Made by a program: the position numbers and the translations under genes
From: Posidoniimonas corsicana
Lineage (GTDB): Bacteria > Planctomycetota > Planctomycetia > Pirellulales > Lacipirellulaceae
Assembly (NCBI RefSeq): GCF_007859765.1
Contig: NZ_SIHJ01000002.1
Location: 775,615 to 839,614, forward strand
Direction of reading: 5' to 3'
DNA length: 64,000 nt
Part shown: one piece after another, positions 52,991 to 63,305 of the stretch
Position numbering within the stretch: the stretch's first letter is position 1
Layout of the letters: each line of letters opens with the position of its first letter
Notes under the pieces: generated by a model
What the model saw: only the letters and a program-made list of their open reading frames with translations
Databases searched by the model: none
What the model was told of the DNA's origin: nothing

Positions 52991-53094
52991 TGGCGAGAAA
53001 CGTCTGCGGCCGGCAGCCCAGCTTTGCCCGCGGCGCAACGCGGCGCTAAACTAGAAAGGTTGACCCACCGCTTCTCCTACCGAGGTCCCGTTTT

Positions 53095-53367
53095 ATGGCC
53101 CAGGCAATCGTCGACCCGGCCGAGCTGCGTCGGTTCGCCAACAACCTGAAGAAGTTCAACACCGAGCTGGAGGAGCGGATGACCAGCCTCGCCGCGCAGC
53201 TCCACTCGCTCTCGGCCAGCTGGCGCGACCAGGAGCACAAGAAGTTCGCCGAGGAGTTCGAGGACCAGATGAAGGCGATCGCCCGCTACGTGGAGATCAC
53301 CAACGAGCACGCGCCATTCCTGATGCGCAAGGCCGAGCGGATCGAGGAGTACCTGCAGCAGCGGTAG
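53095..53367 (+). CDS. WXG100-like protein
   Basis: A 90-residue, all-helical protein with the WXG100 layout: two long amphipathic helices joined at a Trp turn in the middle (LSASWRDQEHKKFAEEFEDQ; Trp43). The motif is W-R-D rather than W-x-G. WXG100 proteins are exported as dimers by ESX/T7SS secretion systems that use an FtsK/SpoIIIE ATPase, and such an ATPase is encoded 1.6 kb downstream. There is no signal peptide, as expected for the family. Confidence 0.82.
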   Translation: MAQAIVDPAELRRFANNLKKFNTELEERMTSLAAQLHSLSASWRDQEHKKFAEEFEDQMKAIARYVEITNEHAPFLMRKAERIEEYLQQR

Positions 53368-53477
53368 GACGTTCCCATCGGCGGGCACTAGGTAGCGCCC
53401 GATTCAATCGCTCCGTCAACCGATGTGGGCGCCGCCTGACCACGTTTGCGAAGCAAGACTCCCTACCAATCCTCGGC

Positions 53478-53963
53478 ATGAAGATCGGCGTCCTCTCTGA
53501 CACCCACGATGACCTCGCGGCAACAGAGCACGCCGTAGGGCTGCTGCTCAGTAGGGACGCCGAAGCGTTCATCCACTGCGGCGACATCACTGGGCCCGAC
53601 ATTCTGAGAGTCTGCTCACAGAGCCCGACGTGGTTTGTGTACGGCAACCACGACAGCGACTGCGTCCCGAGGTTGGAGGCGGCGTGCCATGATCCAAACC
53701 TCCATTCACTGGGCTGGGGAGGCGAAATCGAACTAGCCGGGCGCCGCATCGCCGTGACCCACGGGCACATGACCATGGATGTAAAGCCGCTGCTTGCCGC
53801 CCGCCCCCACTACTTGCTCACGGGGCACTTTCACGAGGCTGCCGATTGGACCGAACACGGCGTGCGGCGGGTTTGCCCAGGCGCACTCCACCGCGCTACG
53901 CCTCGAACCGTCGCCGTGCTCGACCTGCAGACCACGGCCGTAGAATTCCTTGAGGTTCGATGA
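53478..53963 (+). CDS. YfcE/MJ0936-type metallophosphoesterase
   Basis: A 161-residue calcineurin-like phosphoesterase. Metal-binding motifs in order: VLSDTHDD, HCGDITG, VYGNHDSD, VTHGHMT and LLTGHFHEAAD. The family includes small phosphodiesterases active on cyclic nucleotides or p-nitrophenyl phosphodiesters in vitro. It lies between the WXG100-like gene and two other short helical-protein genes. A link to secretion is not shown. Confidence 0.88.
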   Translation: MKIGVLSDTHDDLAATEHAVGLLLSRDAEAFIHCGDITGPDILRVCSQSPTWFVYGNHDSDCVPRLEAACHDPNLHSLGWGGEIELAGRRIAVTHGHMTMDVKPLLAARPHYLLTGHFHEAADWTEHGVRRVCPGALHRATPRTVAVLDLQTTAVEFLEVR

Positions 53964-54050
53964 ATCGCCGCACGTGAATGCACGGCGCCCAGAGCCACGT
54001 GTAGCGTCCGAGCTCCGCCAGCAGAGCATGCCGCTATAGTAGGGGGGCGT

Positions 54051-54077
54051 CAACCACCAACCACCAACCACCAACCA
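54051..54077. repeat. CCACCAACC-type repeat abutting a start codon
   Basis: CAACCACCAACCACCAACC runs into CCAACCA directly before the ATG at 54078, leaving no room for a Shine-Dalgarno sequence. The opposite strand is GGT/GGTT-rich. Confidence 0.7.
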
Positions 54078-54638
54078 ATGAACCCCGCCAACGTCAAATC
54101 GACCGACGCCATCCTCGCCGTGAAGGCGGCCGTCGCGGGGTTCGCCAAGCAGTCGTCCGACGGGCTCGACGAGCTCACCTCGGAGATTCGCCGCACGGTC
54201 GAGTGGCTGGAGCACGACCGCCCCGCCTACTGGAAGGAGCGGGTCCGCCGGGCGTACGACAAGGTGGGCGAGGCGAAGGACGACCTGCAGCGCTGCCTCA
54301 CGTTCCAGGCCAGCGAGAGCCACCGCCCCAGCTGCACCGAGCAGCGGGTGGCCCTCCGCCGCGCGCAGGAGTTCCTGAAGCACTGCCAAGAGAAGCAGGC
54401 CCGCGTGAAGCACTGGAACCGCGAGGTCGCGCACGAGCTGCACGAGTACCACGGCCGCGTGGCGGGGCTGCGGACCGTGGTCGAGGCGGACGCGCCGGCC
54501 GCCATCGCCGTGCTGGAGCGGCTGGTGACGGCCATCGAGGAGTACAACGCGGGCTCGGTGGGCGGCAGCGTCGGCGGGCAGGCGGTTGAGAAAATTGAAG
54601 CGGACGATGCAACAAACGAGCCGCCGAAGGACGAATAG
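54078..54638 (+). CDS. helical coiled-coil protein with central W-x-E
   Basis: A 186-residue protein predicted almost fully helical. A Trp turn (DRPAYWKERVRRAYDKV, Trp52) is followed by a long coiled coil rich in Arg/Glu/Gln (residues about 85-150) and a flexible Gly/acid tail. It has no signal peptide and no recognised domain. Its size and central Trp suggest a WXG-like secretion substrate or adaptor for the neighbouring FtsK-type ATPase. That is inference from context. The start directly follows a CCACCAACC repeat. Confidence 0.65.
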   Translation: MNPANVKSTDAILAVKAAVAGFAKQSSDGLDELTSEIRRTVEWLEHDRPAYWKERVRRAYDKVGEAKDDLQRCLTFQASESHRPSCTEQRVALRRAQEFLKHCQEKQARVKHWNREVAHELHEYHGRVAGLRTVVEADAPAAIAVLERLVTAIEEYNAGSVGGSVGGQAVEKIEADDATNEPPKDE

Positions 54639-54746
54639 CCGCCCGCGGCAGGTAAGTTGTGCGCCAGGGCAACCGCGACGTAGTGGCGGTACGGCATCGC
54701 AAGTTTATGGAACCACCAAGTAAACGCCAGCAAGAGGCGACACCCC

Positions 54747-54971
54747 ATGAAGCCCACCGACCTGCACTCCGGCGCCGCCCGCATCCGCCACGCGATGGAG
54801 GAGCTGCTGCGGGTGTGGGAAGACGCGGGCGACCACTGGAACGACTCCGTCAGCGAGGCGCTCTACCGCGAGCGGATCGAGCCGATTCTGCCGATTGTGA
54901 AGAATACGCTGGACGCCGCCGGGCGGATGCAGGTGCTGCTGGACCAGGCGCGGCGCGATCTGGAGAGCTGA
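54747..54971 (+). CDS. short helical WXG-like protein
   Basis: A 74-residue, all-helical protein: helix 1 about residues 5-27, a Trp turn DAGDHWNDSVSEALYRERI (W31-N-D33), helix 2 about 36-74. The layout is that of a short WXG100-type protein. It ends 19 bases before the FtsK/SpoIIIE gene, so the two are very likely co-transcribed and functionally linked. No signal peptide. Confidence 0.68.
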   Translation: MKPTDLHSGAARIRHAMEELLRVWEDAGDHWNDSVSEALYRERIEPILPIVKNTLDAAGRMQVLLDQARRDLES

Positions 54972-54990
54972 ATCGGCGTCGGCGGTTATC

Positions 54991-57900
54991 ATGAAGGATG
55001 AACCCGTGACGACGCTCCTCCCCGCCCCGCCCGTCAGCACCGAAGACGACTTGTCCGACCCCATCCTCTCCACGCGCCGCCAACTCGAGCTGATGCGCGA
55101 CCTGCAGCGTCTGGCCAAGACGCGGCACGAGGAGGAGCTGCGCATCGCCCAAGACCTTGAGTCGGGCCTGAAGGCGGCGCGCAAGAAGCGCGACAAGACC
55201 ATCAAACCGGCCCGGCTGGAGCACGAACAAGAGCTGGCCGCGGCCGAGGACCTCGACGCCCGCCAACGCGAGGCGGAGTCGGAGGACTACGACCGCGTCA
55301 CCAACGCGCTGCGGTGGGAGTACCAGAAGCTCCGCACCGAGCTGGAGCAGCAGCGTAAGCGGGCCAAGGACGCCGCCCGCAAGAAGCTGGACGACGGCGC
55401 CTGGCAGATCCGCTCCATCTACGACGCGCAGAAAGAGCAGCCCCGCGAGCGGCTGGAGGAGGTCACCCGCCGCTTCGCCGAGCTGCGTGACCACCTGCAG
55501 CAGACCCGCCAGGCCGCCGACGAGGTGCTCGCCGACCGCTGGCTCGGCCTCGCCGCGACCGAGCCCGACCCCAGCTCGAGCATCGAGCAGCTGCCGCCCC
55601 GCGAACCGACCGACGCGTCGGTGGACCAGGGCGTCGACTCGGTCGCCGCCGACGCCGAGGCGGCCCGCACCGCCGCCCAGCAGCTGTACGACGGCTGGCT
55701 GTCGCGGCTGTTCGACCCGGGCAACCTGCTCGGTTTCGTGCTGGCCGTCTTCGTGCTCGCGATGCCACTGACGATGCCCGCCGTGGGCCTCGAGCCTCTG
55801 GGACGGAGCATCGCGATCGGCGCCGCCGCCGGCGTGGCCGCGATGGCGGCGGTTGGCGGCCTGCTGTGGTTCGTGATCCGGCCGCTCGCCCGCAAGCAGA
55901 CCGAGGAACGCTACGCCGCGGTGTCGGGGCTGCTGGAGCACGCGTTGGGCGAAACCGAATACAGCCTCCGCCTGGCCCGTACCCGCAGCGAGACCCACGC
56001 CCGACAACTCATCGAACGGCGCGACGCCGACCTGGCGGCGTTGCAGGAGCAGGTGACCACGGAGCTGACCGCCGCCAAAGCAAAGAACGACGCGGAGCGA
56101 GCGCGGATCGACGAGGAGTACCCCCGCCGGCTGAAAGAAAGCCGGGAGAGCCACGAAGAGGCCGTCGAGCGGCTGGACCGCGAGCACAAGGCGCGGGTTG
56201 CGCAGCTCTTAGAGGACCGGGACACCACCATCCGCGACGCCGAAGCCGAGTGCGCCGCCGAAGAGAAGCGGCTGGAGGAGCAGCAGGCCGCCGACTGGCG
56301 TGCGATGAGGGCCGCGTGGCTGGAGGGCTGCCGGCGGATCAGCGCCGACTTCGCCGAGCAGCGGTCCCTCTGCGCCGACCGCTTCCCGGACTGGGCCGAC
56401 GCCGACTTCGGCGAGTGGCCCAAGCCCGACGACGCGCAGCTGGCGGTCCCGTTCGGCGAGGCCCGGCTCGACCTGGCGGCCATCAAGCACGGCCTGTCCG
56501 AGCACCCGGAACTCCGCCCCGACGAGACCGAAATCGCCGTCCCCACGCTGGTCACGCTCACCGAGCAGCCGCACCTGCTGGTCTCGGCGGAAGGGCCCGC
56601 GCGCCAGAAGGCGGTGGACCTGCTGCAGGCCATGACGCTCCGCTTCCTGACCGGCCAGCCGCCGGGCAAGGTGCGGCTCACGCTGCTCGACCCGGTCGGG
56701 CTCGGCGAGGGTCTCAGCCCGTTCATGCACCTGGCGGACTACGAGGAGGACCTGATCGCCAGCCGCATCTGGAGCGAGCCGCGGGACATCGACGCGCAGC
56801 TCCAGCGGCTCACCGCGCACATGGAGACCGTCATCCAGAAGTATCTCCGCAGCGAGTACGACAGCATCCACGAGTACAACGCCCAGGCGGGCGAGGTGGC
56901 CGAGCCGTTCCAGGTGGTGGTGGTGAGCGGGTTCCCGGCCAACTTCACCGACTCCGCGGCCAAGCGGCTGGTGAACATCGCCACCAGCGGCCCGCGGTGC
57001 GGCGTGTACATCCTGGGGGTGATCGACAGCAAGCAGCGGATGCCGACCGACTTCAACATGGACGACCTCACCGCCCAGGCCGTGAACCTGGCCTGGGACG
57101 ACACCCGCCAGCGATTCGTGTGGCGGTACCCGGCGTTCGAGCGGCTGCCCATCGCCACGGCCAAGCCGCCCGGCGCCGAGCGGATGGTCGAGGTGGTCCG
57201 GCAGGCGGGCGCCGCTGCCAAGGACGCCGTGCGGGTGGAGGTGCCGTTCAAGGTGGTCGCGCCGAGCGATGGCTTCTGGCGGGACAGCTGCTCGCACGAG
57301 CTCCGCGTGCCGGTTGGCCGGGCGGGCGCCAACCGGCTGCAGCACGTGCGGCTCGGCAAGGGCACCTCGCAGCACCTGCTGGTGGCGGGCAAGACCGGCT
57401 CCGGCAAATCGACGTTCCTGCACGCGCTGATCACCAGCGCCGCACTGCACTTCAGCCCCGACGAGCTGGAGTTTTACTTGGTCGACTTCAAGAAGGGCGT
57501 CGAGTTCAAGAGCTACGCCAACAACCGCCTGCCGCACGCGCGGGTGGTGGCCATCGAGAGCGAGCGTGAGTTCGGCCTCAGCGTGCTGGAGCGGCTGGAC
57601 CGCGAGCTGACCCGCCGCGGCGAGCTGTACCGCGACTCCGGCGCGCAGAACCTGGCCGACTTCCGCGCCATGCACCCCGATGTGCCGATGCCGCGCATCC
57701 TGCTGGTGATCGACGAGTTCCAGGAGCTGTTCGTCGAGGACGACCGCCTGGCCCAGGAGGCCAGCCTGCTGATGGACCGACTGGTGCGTCAGGGCCGGGC
57801 ATTCGGCGTGCACGTGGTGCTCGGCACGCAGACGCTGGCCGGTGCGTACTCCATCGCCCGCAGCACCTTGGGACAGATCGCGGTGCGGATCGCGCTGGAG

Positions 57901-59034
57901 TGCAGCGAGTCGGACGCGCACCTGATCCTGGCGGACGAGCGGAACCAGGCCGCGCGGTTCCTCAGCCGCCCCGGCGAGGCGATCTACAACGACCAGAACG
58001 GGCTGGCCAGCGCCAACGAGCCGTTCCAGGTGGTCTGGCTGCCCGACGCCGAGCGCGCCGAACGGCTGCGGGTGCTCAACGAGCACCGCGAGTCGGTCGG
58101 CGAGCCCGTGGGCCAGATGATCGTGTTCGAGGGCAACGCCCCGGCCGACCCACTGACCAATCGCGACCTGGTCGCGCTAGTCGACTCGCGAAAGTCGCCC
58201 GGCGAGGCCGCGGACAGCAAACCCGCGGTCCCCACACCGCAATCCGAAGTCCACCTCCCGCCGTCCGCGTACGTGGGCGCGGCGGTGGCGATCAAGCCGC
58301 CGACCCAGGCCGAGTTGGGCCGCCACGCGGGCGCCAACCTGCTGGTGGTGGGTCAGCAGGAAGAAGCCGCGCTGGGCGTGCTGTCGACTTCGGCGGTGTC
58401 GCTGTGGGCCGCGGAACCGGACGCGCGGTTCGTGGTGCTGGACGGCAGCCGACCAGGCGACGCGTCGTTTGGCGTCTGGCCCCGCATCGCGGAGGCGCTC
58501 GGCGGCGACGCTGTCGAGGTGTCGACCCCGCGCGACGCGGCCGCCGGCGTGGCGGACCTGGCGGCGGAGGTCGCGCGCCGCGAAGAGCAGCCCGACGAGG
58601 CCGGGCCTCCGGTCTACCTGGTGGTCTGGTCCGGCGCCCGCTTCCGCGACCTCCGCAAGAGCGAAGACGACTTCAGCTTCTCGATGTCCGACGACAAGCC
58701 GAAGACCGCCGACAAGCACCTGACGGAGATCCTGAAGAACGGGCCCTCGGTCGGTGTGCACGTGCTGATCTGGTGCGACGGCTACAACCAGGTGGCGCGG
58801 ATGTTCGACCGCGTGACCATGCGCGAGTTCGGCCTGCGGGTGGCGTTCCAGATGTCCGCGGCCGACAGCAGCAACCTGCTCGACTCGCCGGCCGCTAGCA
58901 ACCTCCGCCAGCACCGCGCCCTGTTCTACAGTGACGAGACCGGCGAGAGCGAGAAGTTCCGCCCCTACGGCATGCCCACCGACACGTGGCTGTCCCGGGT
59001 CAGCGCGTCCGGCGCGGCGGCAGCACAAGAGTAG
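54991..59034 (+). CDS. membrane-anchored coiled-coil FtsK/SpoIIIE-type ATPase (EccC-like)
   Basis: A 1347-residue protein. Residues 1-190 are a coiled coil; two hydrophobic segments at about 245-265 and 270-295 form a membrane hairpin; a second coiled coil spans about 300-470. Then come three ATPase-like modules: a first, degenerate one (about 490-740); a central FtsK/SpoIIIE domain with Walker A LLVAGKTGSGKSTFL (Lys806) and Walker B ILLVIDEFQELF (Asp908); and a third, degenerate one (about 1080-1330). One active plus two weak motors is the plan of EccC/EssC of ESX systems. However, the N-terminal coiled coils replace the usual EssC FHA or EccC transmembrane arrangement. It is probably the motor of a secretion system for the short W-motif proteins upstream. 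Confidence 0.85.
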   Translation: MKDEPVTTLLPAPPVSTEDDLSDPILSTRRQLELMRDLQRLAKTRHEEELRIAQDLESGLKAARKKRDKTIKPARLEHEQELAAAEDLDARQREAESEDYDRVTNALRWEYQKLRTELEQQRKRAKDAARKKLDDGAWQIRSIYDAQKEQPRERLEEVTRRFAELRDHLQQTRQAADEVLADRWLGLAATEPDPSSSIEQLPPREPTDASVDQGVDSVAADAEAARTAAQQLYDGWLSRLFDPGNLLGFVLAVFVLAMPLTMPAVGLEPLGRSIAIGAAAGVAAMAAVGGLLWFVIRPLARKQTEERYAAVSGLLEHALGETEYSLRLARTRSETHARQLIERRDADLAALQEQVTTELTAAKAKNDAERARIDEEYPRRLKESRESHEEAVERLDREHKARVAQLLEDRDTTIRDAEAECAAEEKRLEEQQAADWRAMRAAWLEGCRRISADFAEQRSLCADRFPDWADADFGEWPKPDDAQLAVPFGEARLDLAAIKHGLSEHPELRPDETEIAVPTLVTLTEQPHLLVSAEGPARQKAVDLLQAMTLRFLTGQPPGKVRLTLLDPVGLGEGLSPFMHLADYEEDLIASRIWSEPRDIDAQLQRLTAHMETVIQKYLRSEYDSIHEYNAQAGEVAEPFQVVVVSGFPANFTDSAAKRLVNIATSGPRCGVYILGVIDSKQRMPTDFNMDDLTAQAVNLAWDDTRQRFVWRYPAFERLPIATAKPPGAERMVEVVRQAGAAAKDAVRVEVPFKVVAPSDGFWRDSCSHELRVPVGRAGANRLQHVRLGKGTSQHLLVAGKTGSGKSTFLHALITSAALHFSPDELEFYLVDFKKGVEFKSYANNRLPHARVVAIESEREFGLSVLERLDRELTRRGELYRDSGAQNLADFRAMHPDVPMPRILLVIDEFQELFVEDDRLAQEASLLMDRLVRQGRAFGVHVVLGTQTLAGAYSIARSTLGQIAVRIALECSESDAHLILADERNQAARFLSRPGEAIYNDQNGLASANEPFQVVWLPDAERAERLRVLNEHRESVGEPVGQMIVFEGNAPADPLTNRDLVALVDSRKSPGEAADSKPAVPTPQSEVHLPPSAYVGAAVAIKPPTQAELGRHAGANLLVVGQQEEAALGVLSTSAVSLWAAEPDARFVVLDGSRPGDASFGVWPRIAEALGGDAVEVSTPRDAAAGVADLAAEVARREEQPDEAGPPVYLVVWSGARFRDLRKSEDDFSFSMSDDKPKTADKHLTEILKNGPSVGVHVLIWCDGYNQVARMFDRVTMREFGLRVAFQMSAADSSNLLDSPAASNLRQHRALFYSDETGESEKFRPYGMPTDTWLSRVSASGAAAAQE

Positions 59035-59159
59035 GCGTCTCTCTGGCGGGCCCGCGATTCGCAAGCCCGCAGTTCACGCCGAGCCAATCGGCGCGGCGAT
59101 TGCACTCCCCCCAAAGTGAGGATTCGCACCGCCAACTGAACGCTTCAAGAGGAGCCATC

Positions 59160-59492
59160 ATGCCCACGATGACCGATCCCCGCACAGCCTGCCTGGAAGC
59201 CTGCCAACAGTGCATCGTCGACTGCGAGGCGTGTCTGTCCGCCATGATGACCAAGTCGAGCAAGAACGATTGCCCCAACTGTTGTTACGAGTGTGTGAAG
59301 GCGTGCTACGCGTGCGTCAGCGCGATGGCGTCTCGCAGCCGCTTCGCGGACAAGTACTGCACGCTCTGTGCGGAGGTCTGCCGCTACTGCGCCGACCAGT
59401 GCCGCGAGCACGACCACGATCGCTGCCAGACCTGCGCCCAAAGCTGCCAGGACTGCGCCGACGCGTGCGAGGCGATGGCCGCCGCGGCGTGA
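59160..59492 (+). CDS. four-helix-bundle copper-binding protein (DUF326/Csp-like)
   Basis: A 110-residue protein with 21 cysteines spaced as CxxxC and CxxC along helices (RTACLEACQQCIVDCEACLS; KYCTLCAEVCRYCADQCRE; CQTCAQSCQDCADACEA). This matches the DUF326/copper storage protein family, whose four-helix bundles hold many Cu(I) ions. It has no signal peptide, so it is probably cytosolic like Csp3. AGAGGAG lies six bases before the ATG. A terminator follows about 105 bases after the stop. Confidence 0.88.
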   Translation: MPTMTDPRTACLEACQQCIVDCEACLSAMMTKSSKNDCPNCCYECVKACYACVSAMASRSRFADKYCTLCAEVCRYCADQCREHDHDRCQTCAQSCQDCADACEAMAAAA

Positions 59493-59598
59493 GGCGCCAA
59501 CAATTGAGTCGAGGCTGCTCGACCGACGAGGACGCGTCGCCGTCCTCCGCGTCCCCGGTCGCCGGGAGCAGGGACAGAGACCGGACGCAGCCACGCGA

Positions 59599-59632
59599 CC
59601 CGGCGGGGAGGGACCCCCGGCCGGGCCTTTTT
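59599..59632 (+). terminator. Rho-independent terminator
   Basis: CCCGGCGGGG pairs with CCCCGGCCGGG (one bulge), followed by CCTTTTT, downstream of the copper-binding protein gene. Confidence 0.75.
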
Positions 59633-59637
59633 GTGCG

Positions 59638-59994
59638 CTAGCGGTCGCCGCGCGGGTCGCCCGGCTTGCGGAGCGTGAGCCGCTCAGTGAGCGTGTCGGC
59701 GTCCGCGTTGTACTCGCGTCCGGTCGCCCAGGCGGCCGTGCCCAAGATGTTGTCCCACGGGTCGTGCGACACCCGCGACCGGTCGGGGGCGTTGTTCCAC
59801 ACGAACGCCCCGCCCAGGACGATCAGCCCAAGCGGGACCAGCACCGTCAGCAGCGTGGTGCAACGCTCCAGCGGGCCCTTGCTTGGTTTCGGGGCCGCCG
59901 CCTGGGGTTCGGCATCGGGCGACTCGCCGGCCAGTTCGGCCTGCTGCTGGGCGACGTAGGCCTCAAACGCCTCGTCGGAATCGAACATCGGCAT
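59638..59994 (-). CDS. small single-pass membrane protein
   Basis: A 118-residue protein: an acidic/Ala-rich N-terminal region (MFDSDEAFEAYVAQQQAELA), one hydrophobic helix at about residues 47-65 (LLTVLVPLGLIVLGGAFVW), and a short charged C-terminal region. No family is recognised. The start could also be two codons in (MFDSDEAF). Confidence 0.6.
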   Translation of the reverse strand: MPMFDSDEAFEAYVAQQQAELAGESPDAEPQAAAPKPSKGPLERCTTLLTVLVPLGLIVLGGAFVWNNAPDRSRVSHDPWDNILGTAAWATGREYNADADTLTERLTLRKPGDPRGDR

Positions 59995-60113
59995 GACTCG
60001 GCTCCAGGGGTCACGGCGTGCTGGCCAATGCGGGCCACTTGAACCCTACCCCGGGTGAAGCCTCTCCGAGCGGGCGGCCGCACGCGAATCAGCGCCGCGT
60101 GCGTTCACCGCGG

Positions 60114-61583
60114 TCAGGCTGCGCCGCTTGTGCGGGTGATCCGCAGGCCCGACACGCAGAGGGCCGACCCCAGTGACAGCCAGGCGAGCAGCAACGCCGC
60201 CGGCTCCGGCACTGCCGCTTCGTCGACGCCGCTCAGCTCTGGGTTGACCATCCGCCCCATGAACAAGAAGGCGCCGCTGTGGGTGTCGCGGATCGCGTAG
60301 AGGAACGGCCGGTCGGCGGTGAACACGGCCGGCGGCGTCAGGTCCGGTAGCATGCTCGTGACGCCGATGACGGCGATCGTCACGGCAGCGGCCTCGGCAC
60401 CGCGCTCGTTGACGTCAATGAAGGTCTTTTGGATGACGTCGCTCAACTCCAACGGCTGGTTCGCGATACCCGACAAGTCAGCGGCGCCAAACGCGTCGGT
60501 CATACCAAGCGACCGGAGCGCCTCCTTGATGCTGCCGCCCCCTTCGAACCCAAACCGCGGCATCGACACCGCCACCTCTCGGTACGCGGCCTCTGCTAGG
60601 TCGGCGCTGAGATCGTCGAACGCCAGCGACTGCTCTAGCTCGATGACGCTGCTCTCGGCGTCCGGCAGCAACACGACCATCGACATGTCGTCTCCGGCGT
60701 AGGGCATCTCGAGCATCTGGTAGCCGTCGTACTCGCCGTAGCGGAACCGCGAAGTCTGCCGCATCATCGGGGTTAGGCTCTGGGACCCGTCCGGGGCGTT
60801 GAACGGCAGATCCCGGGTGTTCTCCTCGACGAACGGGCGTTTCCAGTCGCCGTTGAAGTAGAGCGCGTTGGCGAGCGCCAGGCGGGTGTGCTGGGTGATT
60901 GACCCCGGCGGCAGCGGGTTCTTGATGCGGTCGTTGGTGGCGTCGGCCGCCCAGGCGTTGATGCGCCGCCGCGAGGCTTCCGGAGATTGGTAGAAGTCGA
61001 GCTGCTCGACCGGGGCCCGGTAGTCGTTGGTCAGGGTGTCGAGGAACCCCTGCTCGAGCGGCATGCCGTCCTGCACGAACACCCGGTTGGCGAGCCGCAG
61101 CTCGTAGCCCTCGCGGGGGTCGTTCAGGTCGTTGACCAGCCCGCCCAGGCCAAGGTGCGGGTTGTCCGCGCCGGCGGCGGCGTAGCCCAGCGCGTGCCGC
61201 ATCTGCTCGGCGGTGCTCCCGCCGGCGCCGGCGTAAACCATCCCCAGGGCGGCCGATGCGCTGAGCGGCGAGAACAGCAGCCCCTCGTCCGGGCCTGCTC
61301 CCAGCGCGAGCTGCTTGTACAGGTTCAGGCCGAATCGGTTATTCGCCTCGGCGGCCGACAGGACGTCGGCGGTCAGGGGCGCCCGCTGGTGGGGCTCGAT
61401 CGTCGACACCGGGCTGGGCCCCGGCTGCGGGACGACGCCGACCGGCGACTCACTCGGTTCCCACGGGACAAACGTTGTCGGATCCCACGGGAGCAACGGT
61501 GGCAGGGTGTCGTCGGCCAGGCCGAGGGCGGACGGCGTGCAGGCGGCGGCGACGAGCAGCAATCGCTGGCAGAGGCTGGGCAT
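60114..61583 (-). CDS. exported serpin with PEP-CTERM-like tail
   Basis: A 489-residue protein. The signal peptide is residues 1-23, followed by a Pro-rich linker (about 25-65). Residues 80-440 are a full serpin: FGLNLYKQLALGAGPDEGLL, FSPLSASAALGMVYAGAGGS, FNGDWKRPF, MEMPYAGDD-type segments, VDVNERGAEAAAVT-type hinge and FTADRPFLYAIRDTHSGAFL. The hinge Glu-x-Gly-x-Glu-Ala-Ala-Ala indicates a potentially inhibitory serpin. The tail (VPEPAALLLAWLSLGSALCV) is PEP-CTERM-like, so it is sorted to the envelope. The target protease is unknown; the nearby HtrA-like protein is too distant to imply pairing. Confidence 0.88.
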   Translation of the reverse strand: MPSLCQRLLLVAAACTPSALGLADDTLPPLLPWDPTTFVPWEPSESPVGVVPQPGPSPVSTIEPHQRAPLTADVLSAAEANNRFGLNLYKQLALGAGPDEGLLFSPLSASAALGMVYAGAGGSTAEQMRHALGYAAAGADNPHLGLGGLVNDLNDPREGYELRLANRVFVQDGMPLEQGFLDTLTNDYRAPVEQLDFYQSPEASRRRINAWAADATNDRIKNPLPPGSITQHTRLALANALYFNGDWKRPFVEENTRDLPFNAPDGSQSLTPMMRQTSRFRYGEYDGYQMLEMPYAGDDMSMVVLLPDAESSVIELEQSLAFDDLSADLAEAAYREVAVSMPRFGFEGGGSIKEALRSLGMTDAFGAADLSGIANQPLELSDVIQKTFIDVNERGAEAAAVTIAVIGVTSMLPDLTPPAVFTADRPFLYAIRDTHSGAFLFMGRMVNPELSGVDEAAVPEPAALLLAWLSLGSALCVSGLRITRTSGAA

Positions 61584-61632
61584 GGTGGAGTCGCGAAGGT
61601 GAGGAGGCGAAGCGGGGCACGCGGTCGGGTAG

Positions 61633-63084
<1,452 letters not shown>

Positions 63085-63113
63085 GCCTCCGCCGCTTGCA
63101 ATCCACAACGCAC

Positions 63114-63145
63114 AAAGCCCCGGGCGGATCGCCCGGGGCTTTTTC
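63114..63145 (+). terminator. Rho-independent terminator of eno
   Basis: AAAGCCCCGGGCG pairs perfectly with CGCCCGGGGCTTT over a three-base loop, with a T-run. It starts 29 bases after the enolase stop. Confidence 0.93.
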
Positions 63146-63305
63146 GTTTGGATGTGACGAACTGCAGTTGATGAGAGTGCAGGCCATGCCCCACTCATCT
63201 GCATCTAGTGTAGGTGGAATTCATCCATCATTACGCGCTAGTGACAACCCGCACCCCATGGCATAGGATACATTCGTCCACCACCCCACTTCCTGGAGTA
63301 AACGA

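Noticed and set aside
56209..58086. 625-residue leftward open frame opposite the FtsK-type gene
   Set aside because: Antisense shadow; composition and lack of motifs are typical of GC-rich non-coding frames.
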